Below are positions 31,890-39,808 of a stretch of 39,808 bases of DNA, one piece after another; position 1 is the first letter of the stretch; each line of letters begins with the position of its first letter. The notes under the pieces are model-generated. The model made no database searches. It was given only the letters and a program-made list of their open reading frames with translations, and had not been told where the DNA came from. The stretch lies in assembly GCF_015352985.1 (NCBI RefSeq), contig NZ_JACYXF010000047.1, forward strand, positions 1 through 39,808, given 5' to 3'. The stretch is from Noviherbaspirillum malthae (GTDB lineage: Bacteria > Pseudomonadota > Gammaproteobacteria > Burkholderiales > Burkholderiaceae_D). The position numbers and the translations under genes are program-made.

Positions 31890-33251
31890 ATGCCTGACGG
31901 TGCATCCATGGCTATGAACGGTTTAACAATACCTGATCGAATGCGTGACAACGCCGGCTACCTGGCTGCTGCAGCGGACCAGAGTCCTCATTATGTCCGC
32001 TCGATTACGGAAGTCGGCGAACAGAACGAAGTCATTGCGCAGGACGACATTTACGCAAGCAACGGCATGAAGCTGATTGCGAAGGGCGCGAAGATCAATC
32101 GCAGCACCTGGCATCGGTTGGCGGACCACAAGCTGAGAGCGCCGCTGGACATGGTCCTGGTCGCGGCCGACTCCGTCAATGAAGTCAGCCTTGCACGCGA
32201 TATCGATCGCATCATTGCTGCCGATCCCATCCTGTCGACCTTGCTGGTGCGTTCCGGCGATCCTCAAAGTCTCAAGTCGATACTCGGCCAGTCAAAACTT
32301 CAGACGCCGATTGCGTTTCGCCTGACGGTGATGCGCAATGATCGCAGCGGATTGTATGAACACAGTCTGAGAGTCGCTGTCATTGCGCACAGTATCGGAA
32401 CGAGGATGAAATTGCCGACTGCGCAGCTTGAGCACCTGCTGCTCGCTTCGCTTTGCCACGACTTCGGAGAAATGCACACCGACCCGGACATGCTCGCTCC
32501 CGACCGCGCCATCGTCGGCACGGACCGGCGTTTCATCTACGTGCATCCGATCACCGGCTACGTCGTACTGCAGCAGATGAACGGCATTCCCGCCGAAGTC
32601 ATGCAGGCGGTGCTTCAGCATCATGAGCGGCTGGACGGCAGCGGCTATCCCTACGGCGATTCGGGGGAGAAGATAAGCCAGCTCGCTCGAGTCATATCGG
32701 TTGCCGAAACATTCGAGGCAGTGGTGCGGCGATTCAATGCCGTACGGCTCAACATTACCTTTCGCCTGAATCAGGGCCGTCTGGACGGCGCAGCCATCAA
32801 TGCGCTGTATGAACTTTTGCCCGACCAGGTCGATGCACAAAACGATGGTCCATGCGATTACGATTACGGCCCGACCCTGGCCCGGCTGCACCGGCTTCTC
32901 ATAGACTGGCCGGCGTTGAAAGACGAGATAGAAGGCAGCAAAGAGAATGAACCCTTGCGATTCCTGACTGACCGGATGCTGTCGATCCAATCCGTCGTGT
33001 ATCAGGCCGGATTGACGCCGGAGCTCCTGGAGTTCCTGGATCTGGAAGCCGGTGATGCCGAAGTCTTGCAGGAACTGAATCCGACGCTGGATGAAATCGA
33101 AAGGCTGCTCAGCGATATTGCCCATGAGACTGATCGCAAGATTGCAGCAGACTCTTCCTGTTACCCAACAGCGGCACGCGTCCTTGATTTGCTGCAGCCT
33201 GATGCTTCCTCCAAGGATAGCGCTGGGTTAAGGAACAGCCTGGCTGCATAG
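31890..33251 (+). CDS. HD-GYP domain protein with altered metal-site residues
   Basis: This protein (453 residues from this ATG) has an N-terminal region without a clear domain, an HD-GYP core (about 150-285) and a long helical C-terminus. HD-GYP landmarks are YEHSLRVAV (His158), LCHDFGEM (His190-Asp191), YVHPITGYVVL (His219), HHERLDGSGYP (244-254) and SVAETFEAV (about 271-278). Two positions differ from active cyclic-di-GMP phosphodiesterases: HDxGK reads HDFGE, and the DxYDA metal ligand reads ETFEA. Activity is therefore uncertain; it may be a degenerate enzyme or a sensor. Alternative starts are TTG 31818, ATG 31908 and ATG 31914, none with a strong ribosome site. Confidence 0.87.
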   Translation: MPDGASMAMNGLTIPDRMRDNAGYLAAAADQSPHYVRSITEVGEQNEVIAQDDIYASNGMKLIAKGAKINRSTWHRLADHKLRAPLDMVLVAADSVNEVSLARDIDRIIAADPILSTLLVRSGDPQSLKSILGQSKLQTPIAFRLTVMRNDRSGLYEHSLRVAVIAHSIGTRMKLPTAQLEHLLLASLCHDFGEMHTDPDMLAPDRAIVGTDRRFIYVHPITGYVVLQQMNGIPAEVMQAVLQHHERLDGSGYPYGDSGEKISQLARVISVAETFEAVVRRFNAVRLNITFRLNQGRLDGAAINALYELLPDQVDAQNDGPCDYDYGPTLARLHRLLIDWPALKDEIEGSKENEPLRFLTDRMLSIQSVVYQAGLTPELLEFLDLEAGDAEVLQELNPTLDEIERLLSDIAHETDRKIAADSSCYPTAARVLDLLQPDASSKDSAGLRNSLAA

Positions 33252-33289
33252 GCTTCCTTAATTAATGTGCGCGCCGTGTTGCAACGCTT

Positions 33290-33303
33290 GCCCGAATTCG
33301 GGC
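33290..33303 (+). terminator. Perfect palindrome after the HD-GYP gene
   Basis: GCCCGAATTCGGGC is fully self-complementary and lies 39 bases after the HD-GYP stop. It could be part of a terminator, though no T-run follows. Confidence 0.35.
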
Positions 33304-33423
33304 AGGCTGTTCACTTCGATCGCAAGCTTTCCTTGCCGGAAATCAGTTGCCGCTTCGGTGCAAGCGAGTTGCTTGCGGCGCAAGCGCATTCGCTGAAGCG
33401 CCGAATTCATCCTCAATTGGCTT

Positions 33424-33449
33424 GAACTTCTGCAGTGTCAAATTTCTAA
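33424..33449 (+). promoter_or_regulatory. Candidate sigma-E-type promoter
   Basis: GAACTT (33424-33429) and TCTAA (33445-33449), spaced by 15 bases, resemble the sigma-E (extracytoplasmic stress) promoter, although 16 bases is more usual. It lies about 85 bases upstream of the Ser/Gly-rich secreted protein, which would fit envelope-stress control. Confidence 0.35.
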
Positions 33450-33532
33450 CTGCCTACGGCAGCTTGATGCGTGCTCCATGCATCTCGACAGCACTGCCAG
33501 ATTTCTTACCAGCCCTATAACGGAGGACGTAG

Positions 33533-33925
33533 ATGAAAAAACTCTTGATTGCATCACTTGTATGCGCGCTGAGCACCGGCGTTGCCTATGCACAAAGCTC
33601 CCCTTCAGGCCCGTCGACAGGCTCGGGAACAAACAGCAGCATGCCGGCCGCCAATGATTCAAACTCCGGCACCAGCGGTTCTTCCGGCAAGACTGGCAGC
33701 GCAGCGGCCAAGTCAACCGACGACAAGAGCAAGCACAAGTCCCATAGCGGAAGCAGTTCGTCCGGAAAAAGCTCCGCCGGCTCCAGCGGATCGAGCGGAT
33801 CGAGCAGAACAAGCGGTTCCGGCGGCAGCTCGTCGGACATGAGCTCCGGCAGTTCAAGCAGCATGAGCGGCGGCAGTGGAAGCACCGGCAGCAGCGGCGG
33901 CGGAACGGGCGGCGGCAGCAAGTAA
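33533..33925 (+). CDS. Secreted Ser/Gly-rich low-complexity protein
   Basis: This 130-residue protein has a signal peptide (MKKLLIASLVCALSTGVAYAQ) and a mature part consisting mostly of Ser, Gly, Thr and Lys in runs such as SGSSGSSGSS, SHSGSSSSGKS and SGGGTGGGSK. No globular domain is expected. GGAGGACGTAG before the ATG supports the start. Such proteins are common in Burkholderiales and may be periplasmic fillers or stress proteins; the function is unknown. A sigma-E-like promoter lies upstream. Confidence 0.82.
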   Translation: MKKLLIASLVCALSTGVAYAQSSPSGPSTGSGTNSSMPAANDSNSGTSGSSGKTGSAAAKSTDDKSKHKSHSGSSSSGKSSAGSSGSSGSSRTSGSGGSSSDMSSGSSSSMSGGSGSTGSSGGGTGGGSK

Positions 33926-34546
33926 TACCAAGTCATCCATTTGAAGTATGCCGGACCGGCATTGATCGGTCCGGCAAGACTGCTTGGAGGGTGCTCCTTT
34001 CATGTTGTGCGCAAAGCGTGTCGTCTGCAGCCTGCGGAAGCAATACTTTCGCGCCGCGTAAAGCCGGCGCGCTTGGGCCGCACAAGTATCTGCTGTCCGG
34101 AAAAGGCGCCAGCGCCGCGAGCGCAATGCGCTTCTGCGAATGCGCGTGAACTTTCATGCGGGCCAGGATTGCGCAAGGCGAATAAAGAGGCTGAACATTT
34201 GCGCCAAGGCGGCAGTTCTTGCATCTGCGCAAAGCTTCCTGCACCGAATCTGCTACGGTATGCCTCATGGCATCACAACGTCACGCGTACAAGATTCATT
34301 TCCCGTTTGATCCTGCAATTCTCCTGGCATGCTGCAGAGCGGTTGCGTGACTGTCCGCTCCGTCGGCTTTGCGAGGTCTTGAGAGATGACAGCCGTGACG
34401 CTCGACTTGAAGCCGTCGTTTCATGTTCGCCGGCGACGATAGTCCGCGAACGGTGCTCTTCGAGCTGTTCGTGTTGATTTCCGGACTGTGCCGGTCGGCT
34501 GGAATCTGCCTGCCGTATTGCCCTCTTTTTCCCACCCAATCGGACA
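33926..34546. other. Gene-free region before the MscS gene
   Basis: About 620 bases hold no convincing gene. A GC hairpin (GCCGGACC 33950-33957, GGTCCGGC 33968-33975) may end the preceding transcript. A 12-base fragment ATACCAAGTCAT (33925-33936) recalls the MITE-like terminal repeat but lacks six internal bases. Short open frames here have no ribosome site. Confidence 0.45.
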
Positions 34547-37174
34547 ATGCCAAAAGCATTTATTCACATCGTTTTTGCAGCCATGCTGGCCGTTCTTGGC
34601 GGAACTGCAGCAGCTGCTGATCTTGACACGCAAGCAGGCCATGGTTTGCAGCCGGAACAAGCGGTTTCATCTGGTTCTGAGGATCGGCCCATCATCCTTG
34701 CGGCCGCCGCGGCGCCAGCAGCCGCAGCGCCGCCCGGGGGCGCTGCCGAGGAAAAGCCCGTTGACTCCGGACCCATTCCGCTGGAAGAGAACGGGCTGAT
34801 CGCGCAAATATTGGCCCAGGTCGACCGCTGGAATGACAGCTTCGAGATACAGGTCCGGCAACTTGCCCGCGTGCTGTCGGGACTGCCCGCCATCCTTGAC
34901 GGCATCGGCGCCAGGCTGGCGGACTCTGCCGATCAGGCCTTGCTGCTCACGGGATTGCTCATTCTGGCCTCCATATTTGCTGTCGGCCTGGCCATGGAGT
35001 GGCTCCTGCGGCGTTTGTTTGCCGGTCCGCGGGCATCGTTCATCAATCATGCCCAGCAGCTGGACCGGCACATCGAGTCAAGCGCTGCGCCGGGAAATCA
35101 TGCCCAAGCCGACATCAGGCAATCCGCAGGAACGACGAGCAGCGATACAGCCGGGACCGACACGAAACAGGATCAGAAGGAAGCAGGCATGCAGCCGCCG
35201 GCGGAAGGTACGGCTCTTGTGCGAAGCCAGCGGGACGGTGTCGATCTTGTCGAGTCCATCCCGATCGACACAAGCCGCTCATCATCCGCGGCCTCCATCT
35301 CGGGGAAGTCGTTCGAAGCGCAAAGCCGCGATACGGAGCAGACAGGAATATCAGAACAAAGTGCTGCGGCGGCACAAACGGTTTCCCGCGACAAGCACGA
35401 ATCGGCGCCCCGCCTTGCTTCAACCAAGCTCTGGAGCCTGCTGCGCCAGTTGCCCTTTGCGATCGGCGTCCTGCTGCTTGATCTGCTGCCGCTCACCGTG
35501 TTCTTTCTCGTTACTGCGGTCGCGCTGCATTGGCTCGGCGGGAGCGATACAGGCTTGCGCCAGATAGTCAATATCCTGGTCGGCGCATATGTAGGCATGC
35601 GAGCGGCAACGGCCGTACTGCGGCTGGTAGTGGCGCCAGCAGGATGCGGGATTCCGATACTGAGGGTACGCGCCGAAATCGCGGAAACCCTGTACCAGGG
35701 CCTGCGCCGAATGATCGTGACGGCCGCAATCGGCGTGGCTTTGGCCGGCGTCGTGTACGGACTCGGCGGAGCAGGGGAGGGGCGTCTCGTCACGCTCAAG
35801 TTCGTCTCCCTGGTCGTGCATCTGCAGGCGGTCGTCCTGATCTTCCGCCTGCGCCCGCATGTCGCCGCACTCATCGCCGGGTCCCCCCATCCCGACAGTC
35901 CGCTCTCGACCGCGCGCAAGTGGCTGGCTGAAACCTGGGCCACATTTGCCACCATTCTGGTGATGGGGACCTGGGTCGTCTGGGCGCTCGGTGTGGAGGA
36001 CGGATTCCCGCGGCTGCTGCATTTCATCGGCGTCACCGTAGGTATTACCCTTGCTGCGAGGGTGCTTGCGATCCTCATCCTCGGCCTGCTCGGTCGATTG
36101 TTCCACGGGAATGAGGCGGCCAGCCATTCGCCGACCGGAGGCGACAACGGAGCCGACCGATACTTTCCTCTTGTTCAGCGCGTGGTCGTCATTTTCATCA
36201 GCATATGCACCGTCGTTGCGCTGCTGCAGGCCTGGGGAATCGATGTGACCGGCTGGCTGATGGAAAGGCCGATCGGGCGCAGGCTGTTTTCGGCGGTCGT
36301 GACGATTGCCGTTGCCGTCATTGTCGGCATCGCGGTCTGGGAGGTCACCAACAGCACCGTTGAGCGGCGCCTGAAAATCTGGAAGGAGCAGGGCGAGACC
36401 GTACGGGCGGCGCGGCTGCGTACGCTTTTGCCGATACTTCGGTCCTGCCTGTTCATCGTCCTCATTCTGATTGTGGGCCTTACGGCCCTCAACGAGATCG
36501 GCATCAACACCACGCCGCTCCTGGCCAGCGCAAGTATCGTTGGCGTGGCCCTTGGCTTCGGGTCCCAGAAACTCGTTCAAGACTTCATTACCGGGATCTT
36601 CCTGCTGATGGAAAATGCCATGCAGGTCGGCGACTGGGTCACGGTGGCGGGTGTTTCCGGCGTCGTGGAAGACTTGTCGATACGGACCGTCCGGCTGCGG
36701 GCCGGCGACGGCTCGCTCCATATCGTCCCGTTCAGCTCGGTATCCACGGTGAACAACACCAATCGCGGCCTGGGCAATGCGGTCATGCGAGTCAGCGTGG
36801 TGTACGGCACCGATATCGACGCCGTGACAAACGAACTCAGGGAGATCGGCAAAAACCTGCGATCGGATCCTAACTTTGCAGCAAATATCATTGGCGACCT
36901 GGAAATTTGGGGCGTGGATGCGGTTGACGGCTCGTCAGTGACATTGGCAGGCCAGATGCGCTGTACCGACAAGGGCCGATGGGGCGTGCAGCGCGAGCTC
37001 AACCGCCGCATACTCGAGCGCTTCCGCCAGATCAATGTCGTCATCGCCGACCCTCGTGCGACGGTACTGCTTTCCCGCGACGCGCCGCCGCCTGTGGTTT
37101 CAGCGGTACAGCACCTGACTCCCGGCGGCGGCAGAAAGCCTGCAACCGATGCCGGCCTGGAGAGCGCCGGCTGA
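34547..37174 (+). CDS. Large MscS-family mechanosensitive channel
   Basis: This 875-residue protein has a signal peptide (PKAFIHIVFAAMLAVLGGTAAAA), a periplasmic/linker region, a Ser/Gln-rich low-complexity stretch (about 170-280), several membrane helices and a C-terminal MscS channel core. The pore helix and beta domain are clear: LLASASIVGVALGFGSQKLVQDFITGIFLLMENAMQVGDWV (about 663-703), where the Gly/Ala-rich helix forms the pore. The pattern is close to the large E. coli homologue YbiO. Such channels release solutes when turgor rises. The start ATG has only a weak ribosome site. It converges with the LysR gene, with 23 bases between their stops. Confidence 0.92.
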   Translation: MPKAFIHIVFAAMLAVLGGTAAAADLDTQAGHGLQPEQAVSSGSEDRPIILAAAAAPAAAAPPGGAAEEKPVDSGPIPLEENGLIAQILAQVDRWNDSFEIQVRQLARVLSGLPAILDGIGARLADSADQALLLTGLLILASIFAVGLAMEWLLRRLFAGPRASFINHAQQLDRHIESSAAPGNHAQADIRQSAGTTSSDTAGTDTKQDQKEAGMQPPAEGTALVRSQRDGVDLVESIPIDTSRSSSAASISGKSFEAQSRDTEQTGISEQSAAAAQTVSRDKHESAPRLASTKLWSLLRQLPFAIGVLLLDLLPLTVFFLVTAVALHWLGGSDTGLRQIVNILVGAYVGMRAATAVLRLVVAPAGCGIPILRVRAEIAETLYQGLRRMIVTAAIGVALAGVVYGLGGAGEGRLVTLKFVSLVVHLQAVVLIFRLRPHVAALIAGSPHPDSPLSTARKWLAETWATFATILVMGTWVVWALGVEDGFPRLLHFIGVTVGITLAARVLAILILGLLGRLFHGNEAASHSPTGGDNGADRYFPLVQRVVVIFISICTVVALLQAWGIDVTGWLMERPIGRRLFSAVVTIAVAVIVGIAVWEVTNSTVERRLKIWKEQGETVRAARLRTLLPILRSCLFIVLILIVGLTALNEIGINTTPLLASASIVGVALGFGSQKLVQDFITGIFLLMENAMQVGDWVTVAGVSGVVEDLSIRTVRLRAGDGSLHIVPFSSVSTVNNTNRGLGNAVMRVSVVYGTDIDAVTNELREIGKNLRSDPNFAANIIGDLEIWGVDAVDGSSVTLAGQMRCTDKGRWGVQRELNRRILERFRQINVVIADPRATVLLSRDAPPPVVSAVQHLTPGGGRKPATDAGLESAG

Positions 37175-37197
37175 GGAGCTTGTGCCTTGATCCGTCA

Positions 37198-38121
37198 TCA
37201 TTTGCCAGCCGGTTTCAATTTTTCCATGGCGAGAAAAATGGACCGCATCGCAATCTGAGCGTCGGGCGACAAGGTGCGCCGGCTCAGGCAAACAATAGCC
37301 AGGTCAAGGTCAGGCGCAGGGTAGGGCGGGTTCATGAGCCTGGCGAGCCTGCCGTCGCGAACTTCACCGCACACCGCAGCGTCCGCCGCATAAAGCACCA
37401 CGTCGCTTGACGCAGCCATATCCTTGAGCACGAAGAAATTGTTGCATTCGACCAGCCGATGGAGATCGAGATCCTGCGGCAACTCCAGGGCCTTGTGCAC
37501 CTTGCGCGCAAGGCGCTCCGGCAGCGGTACGAATGCGAAGGAGAACGGGCGTAGGTCTTCCATCGACATCTTGCGCTTCTTCAGCAGCGGATGGCCGCCT
37601 CTGACGTACCATCCGGCGCTCAGCAAGGGAAGCTTCCTTGCCTCGACCGTGTCATCCTGGGGAATCGACTTGAGGTCGGTAACGTAGAAGTCGATCGTTT
37701 CCTTTTGCAGCTTCTCATGCAGCACGTCCCAGCTGTTGACCTCCGGCACAAGATGCAGGCGGGGATGGTTCTCGCGCAGGGAAACCAGTACGTCGGCCAG
37801 GAAGATCGCTGCGGAATGCGGACCGACGCCAAACCGGACTTCTCCTAGTTCGTGGCTCTTGATCATGTCCACATCACGCTTGAGGCAGCGTGCTTCGAAC
37901 AGGACGCGCCGCGAACGTTCCAGCACCTGCTTGCCGGCTGCCGTCAAGGTAACGCGCCGTGCAACGCGATCGAGCAGCGTCAGCCCAAGGTCGCGCTCCA
38001 GTGCCTGAATGCTGCGGGTCAGGGCAGGCTGGCTCAGGTGTACGCGCTCTGCAGCACGTGCGAAGGAAAGTTCTTCGGCGAGCGCAACGAGGTGCTGTAA
38101 TTGGCGCAGACTGGTTTCCAT
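37198..38121 (-). CDS. LysR-family transcriptional regulator
   Basis: This 307-residue regulator has a helix-turn-helix (LVALAEELSFARAAERVHLSQ, then PALTRSIQALERDLGLTLLDR, about 10-55) and an effector domain. GGAGTTCGA precedes the ATG at 38121; an ATG eleven codons upstream (38154) lacks such a site. It is divergent from the serine hydrolase at 38243 and is its likely regulator, with an inverted repeat between them. The effector is unknown. Confidence 0.92.
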   Translation of the reverse strand: METSLRQLQHLVALAEELSFARAAERVHLSQPALTRSIQALERDLGLTLLDRVARRVTLTAAGKQVLERSRRVLFEARCLKRDVDMIKSHELGEVRFGVGPHSAAIFLADVLVSLRENHPRLHLVPEVNSWDVLHEKLQKETIDFYVTDLKSIPQDDTVEARKLPLLSAGWYVRGGHPLLKKRKMSMEDLRPFSFAFVPLPERLARKVHKALELPQDLDLHRLVECNNFFVLKDMAASSDVVLYAADAAVCGEVRDGRLARLMNPPYPAPDLDLAIVCLSRRTLSPDAQIAMRSIFLAMEKLKPAGK

Positions 38122-38142
38122 TCGAACTCCACAAACGGTCAC

Positions 38143-38159
38143 GATGCATATCATGCATC
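38143..38159. promoter_or_regulatory. Probable LysR operator
   Basis: GATGCAT-atc-ATGCATC is a perfect 7-bp inverted repeat. It contains TGCATATCATGCA, which fits the T-N11-A pattern bound by LysR regulators. It sits 21 bases from the regulator's ATG and 84 from the hydrolase ATG. Two further imperfect dyads lie between it and the hydrolase. Confidence 0.6.
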
Positions 38160-38242
38160 AAAGTCCAGAAAATAATGCATTTGAATTATGCGTTGCATTG
38201 TAGTGCAATGGACGCATACACAATATGACCATGGAGACCGAC

Positions 38243-39547
38243 ATGAAGAAAGTCCTGCCAGCTCTTGCCATCGTCTCGCTTGCGGCCGGTGCTTACGCCC
38301 AGGCGCCGGCGTTGCCCAATCCCGCTGCTACTGATCCCGTCGCACTTGGCTGGATGCAGGGATCGCCGCCGGCACCGGACAAGATCATTCGCTTTGAAGA
38401 CGGGTCTTTCTACCGCTTCCCGCAACTCCGCTGGACGTTCTCCCACATCCGCGAACTGCGGCCGACGATCAGCGTCTGGCATGGCAACGGCACTCCTTCA
38501 ATCATGCCGCAGGCTGCGGTCGACCTGGATAGCCTGGCTTTCACGGACGACAAAGGGGCTCAGGCCACCTGGGCCGACATGCTCCAGCGGACCTATACCG
38601 ACGGCGTGATCGTCATGCACAAGGGGCGCGTGGTTTATGAAAAGTACTTCGGCGCAGCGGCCCCGCAATTGCAGCATTCAGCATTCTCGGTGACCAAATC
38701 GTTCATTGGCCTGATGGCGGCCATGCTGGTGGAAGAAGGCAAGCTCGATCCGAATGCCCTGGTGAGCAAGTATGTCCCCGAGGTGAAGGAATCCGCGTAT
38801 GGCGATGCCACGGTCCGCCAGCTCATGGACATGACCGTCGGCGTGCGTTATTCCGAGAATTATGCGGATCAGAAGGCCGAAGTATGGGACTATGCCCGCG
38901 CAGGCGGCATGGCGCCCGTGCCGGCGTCCTACAACGGCCCGAAAAATTTCTACGATTTCCTCGGCACGCTGAAAAAGGAAGGCCAGCACGGCGAGGCTTT
39001 CGCCTACAAGACATCCAATGCCGAAATGCTGGCATGGGTGGTGCGGCGCGTCGCCGGAAAGCCCGTTTCCGAGCTGATGTCCGAAAAAATCTGGCGCCGG
39101 CTTGGAACGGAAAACGATGCCTACTTCCAGGTGGATTCGATCGGCGTTGAATCCGGCGGCGGCGGCATGAGCCTGACCCTGCGCGACATGGCGCGCTTCG
39201 GCGAAATGATGCGCCTGGGCGGCAAATATAACGGCCAGCAGATCGTGCCCAAGGCCGTGGTCGAAGATATCCGCAAAGGCGGAGACCAGGCGAATTTCGC
39301 GAAGGCAGCCTATCCAGACGTTCCCGGCTACGGCAAGGGATACTCCTACCGCAGCATGTGGTGGGTTTCGCATAACGACCATGGCGTTTTCGACGCCCGG
39401 GGCATCCATGGTCAGCGCGTCTACATCGATCCTGCCGCAGAAATCGTCATCGCCAAATTTTCTTCACATCCGGTAGCCAGCAATCTCGGAAATATTCCCT
39501 TGACGGACCGAGCTTTCGCGGCGGTGGCGGCGTTCTTGTCTAAGTAA
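38243..39547 (+). CDS. Beta-lactamase-fold serine hydrolase (class C type)
   Basis: This 434-residue exported protein has a signal peptide (MKKVLPALAIVSLAAGAYAQ). The nucleophile motif SVTK (SxxK) in HSAFSVTKSF lies at about residue 150, and YKTSN supplies the tyrosine region. The third motif, KTG in beta-lactamases, appears as HGQ. This is the pattern of 6-aminohexanoate-dimer-hydrolase/EstB-like esterases. It probably hydrolyses an ester or amide, not beta-lactams. GGAGACCGAC precedes the ATG; an ATG at 38225 is less supported. The divergent LysR gene and the operator at 38143 suggest induction by a substrate. Confidence 0.88.
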   Translation: MKKVLPALAIVSLAAGAYAQAPALPNPAATDPVALGWMQGSPPAPDKIIRFEDGSFYRFPQLRWTFSHIRELRPTISVWHGNGTPSIMPQAAVDLDSLAFTDDKGAQATWADMLQRTYTDGVIVMHKGRVVYEKYFGAAAPQLQHSAFSVTKSFIGLMAAMLVEEGKLDPNALVSKYVPEVKESAYGDATVRQLMDMTVGVRYSENYADQKAEVWDYARAGGMAPVPASYNGPKNFYDFLGTLKKEGQHGEAFAYKTSNAEMLAWVVRRVAGKPVSELMSEKIWRRLGTENDAYFQVDSIGVESGGGGMSLTLRDMARFGEMMRLGGKYNGQQIVPKAVVEDIRKGGDQANFAKAAYPDVPGYGKGYSYRSMWWVSHNDHGVFDARGIHGQRVYIDPAAEIVIAKFSSHPVASNLGNIPLTDRAFAAVAAFLSK

Positions 39548-39651
39548 GGCGCCGCACTGGCGGATTCGTGCCCTGGATGGATAACGAAGTCTGTTCTCTG
39601 CAGCTTTTGTTGGACCCCACCGGAGATGCCGTATTGGCTTAAGAATGCAAT

Positions 39652-39731
39652 GCGACATCTCTATCTGGGACCTACATTCAATGTTAGCCCCAAGTTCAAA
39701 TGTCGTGGTGCCAACCAAATAGAAATGTCGC
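39652..39731. other. Repeated GACAT(T/C)T motifs, possible insertion-sequence end
   Basis: GCGACATCTCTAT (39652-39664) is the near-exact inverse of ATAGAAATGTCGC (39719-39731), matching in 12 of 13 positions, and AAATGTCGTG (39698-39707) is a direct relative of the second. Multiple short repeats at one end resemble the transposase-binding ends of IS21-like elements. The transposase would lie to the right, outside the window. AT content rises here. Confidence 0.4.
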
Positions 39732-39808
39732 GATTTTGACCTGTTTTCGCTGATTTCAGGCTGTTTTTGGGGTTTTAATAGTCACGCAGCCGCGATGGCG
39801 GAATGCCC

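Noticed and set aside
33925..33936. Third copy of the MITE-like end
   Set aside because: Only 12 bases match after a six-base gap; chance is likely, so it is mentioned only as a weak hint.

Overview
The window looks like chromosomal DNA of a GC-rich betaproteobacterium, most likely Burkholderiales and probably an Oxalobacteraceae-type genus (Herbaspirillum/Noviherbaspirillum-like). The reasons are the Bug (TTT-family) and LIV-type orphan binding proteins, the paralogous Hfq, the FNT channel next to a PP2C-kinase fusion, and the high GC with strong Shine-Dalgarno sites. This assignment is inference from gene content; no rRNA or tRNA gene was seen.

Layout. 0.1-2.8 kb: a formate/nitrite-type channel followed by a membrane-anchored PP2C phosphatase/Ser-Thr kinase fusion. 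2.8-7.6 kb: a secreted methyltransferase-like protein, a small BcsR/BcsP-like gene behind a nested hairpin ending in T6, an orphan branched-chain-type binding protein, and a tannase/feruloyl-esterase lipoprotein. 7.6-12.8 kb: a long inverted-repeat element, a GAF-EAL protein, an Hfq paralogue, a large lipoprotein with two Cys modules, Pro-rich linkers and a TbpB-like barrel end, and a single-domain response regulator. 13.0-17.7 kb: small periplasmic, lipoprotein and cytosolic genes of unknown role, then a CorA transporter and a 72-residue gene bracketed by two related MITE-like repeats, a hypothetical protein and a DUF3016 protein. 17.8-22.9 kb: a nicotinamidase-like hydrolase, a 2-keto-4-pentenoate-hydratase-type enzyme with a Bug binding protein, and an EF-G paralogue.

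23.0-31.6 kb: a 44-residue exported peptide, a divergent AraC regulator/EamA exporter pair, a run of small stress-type genes (including a Cys-rich copper-storage protein and an alcohol dehydrogenase remnant with its middle deleted in frame), a sorbosone-dehydrogenase-type PQQ enzyme, dkgB, and an MFS exporter divergent from a LysR regulator. 31.8-39.8 kb: an HD-GYP protein, a Ser/Gly-rich secreted protein, a large MscS-family channel, a LysR regulator divergent from a beta-lactamase-fold serine hydrolase, and at the right edge a possible insertion-sequence end.

Most genes are single transcription units or pairs of regulator and target, not one large pathway. Recurrent themes are envelope and osmotic stress (MscS, CorA, small lipoproteins), cyclic-di-GMP turnover (EAL, HD-GYP, the BcsR/P-like protein) and post-transcriptional control (Hfq paralogue, structured leaders). 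No CRISPR array, prophage or recognised defence system is present. The least explained items are the repeat-bracketed corA unit, the nested leader hairpin at 3956-4021, the Hfq paralogue and the modular TbpB-like lipoprotein.
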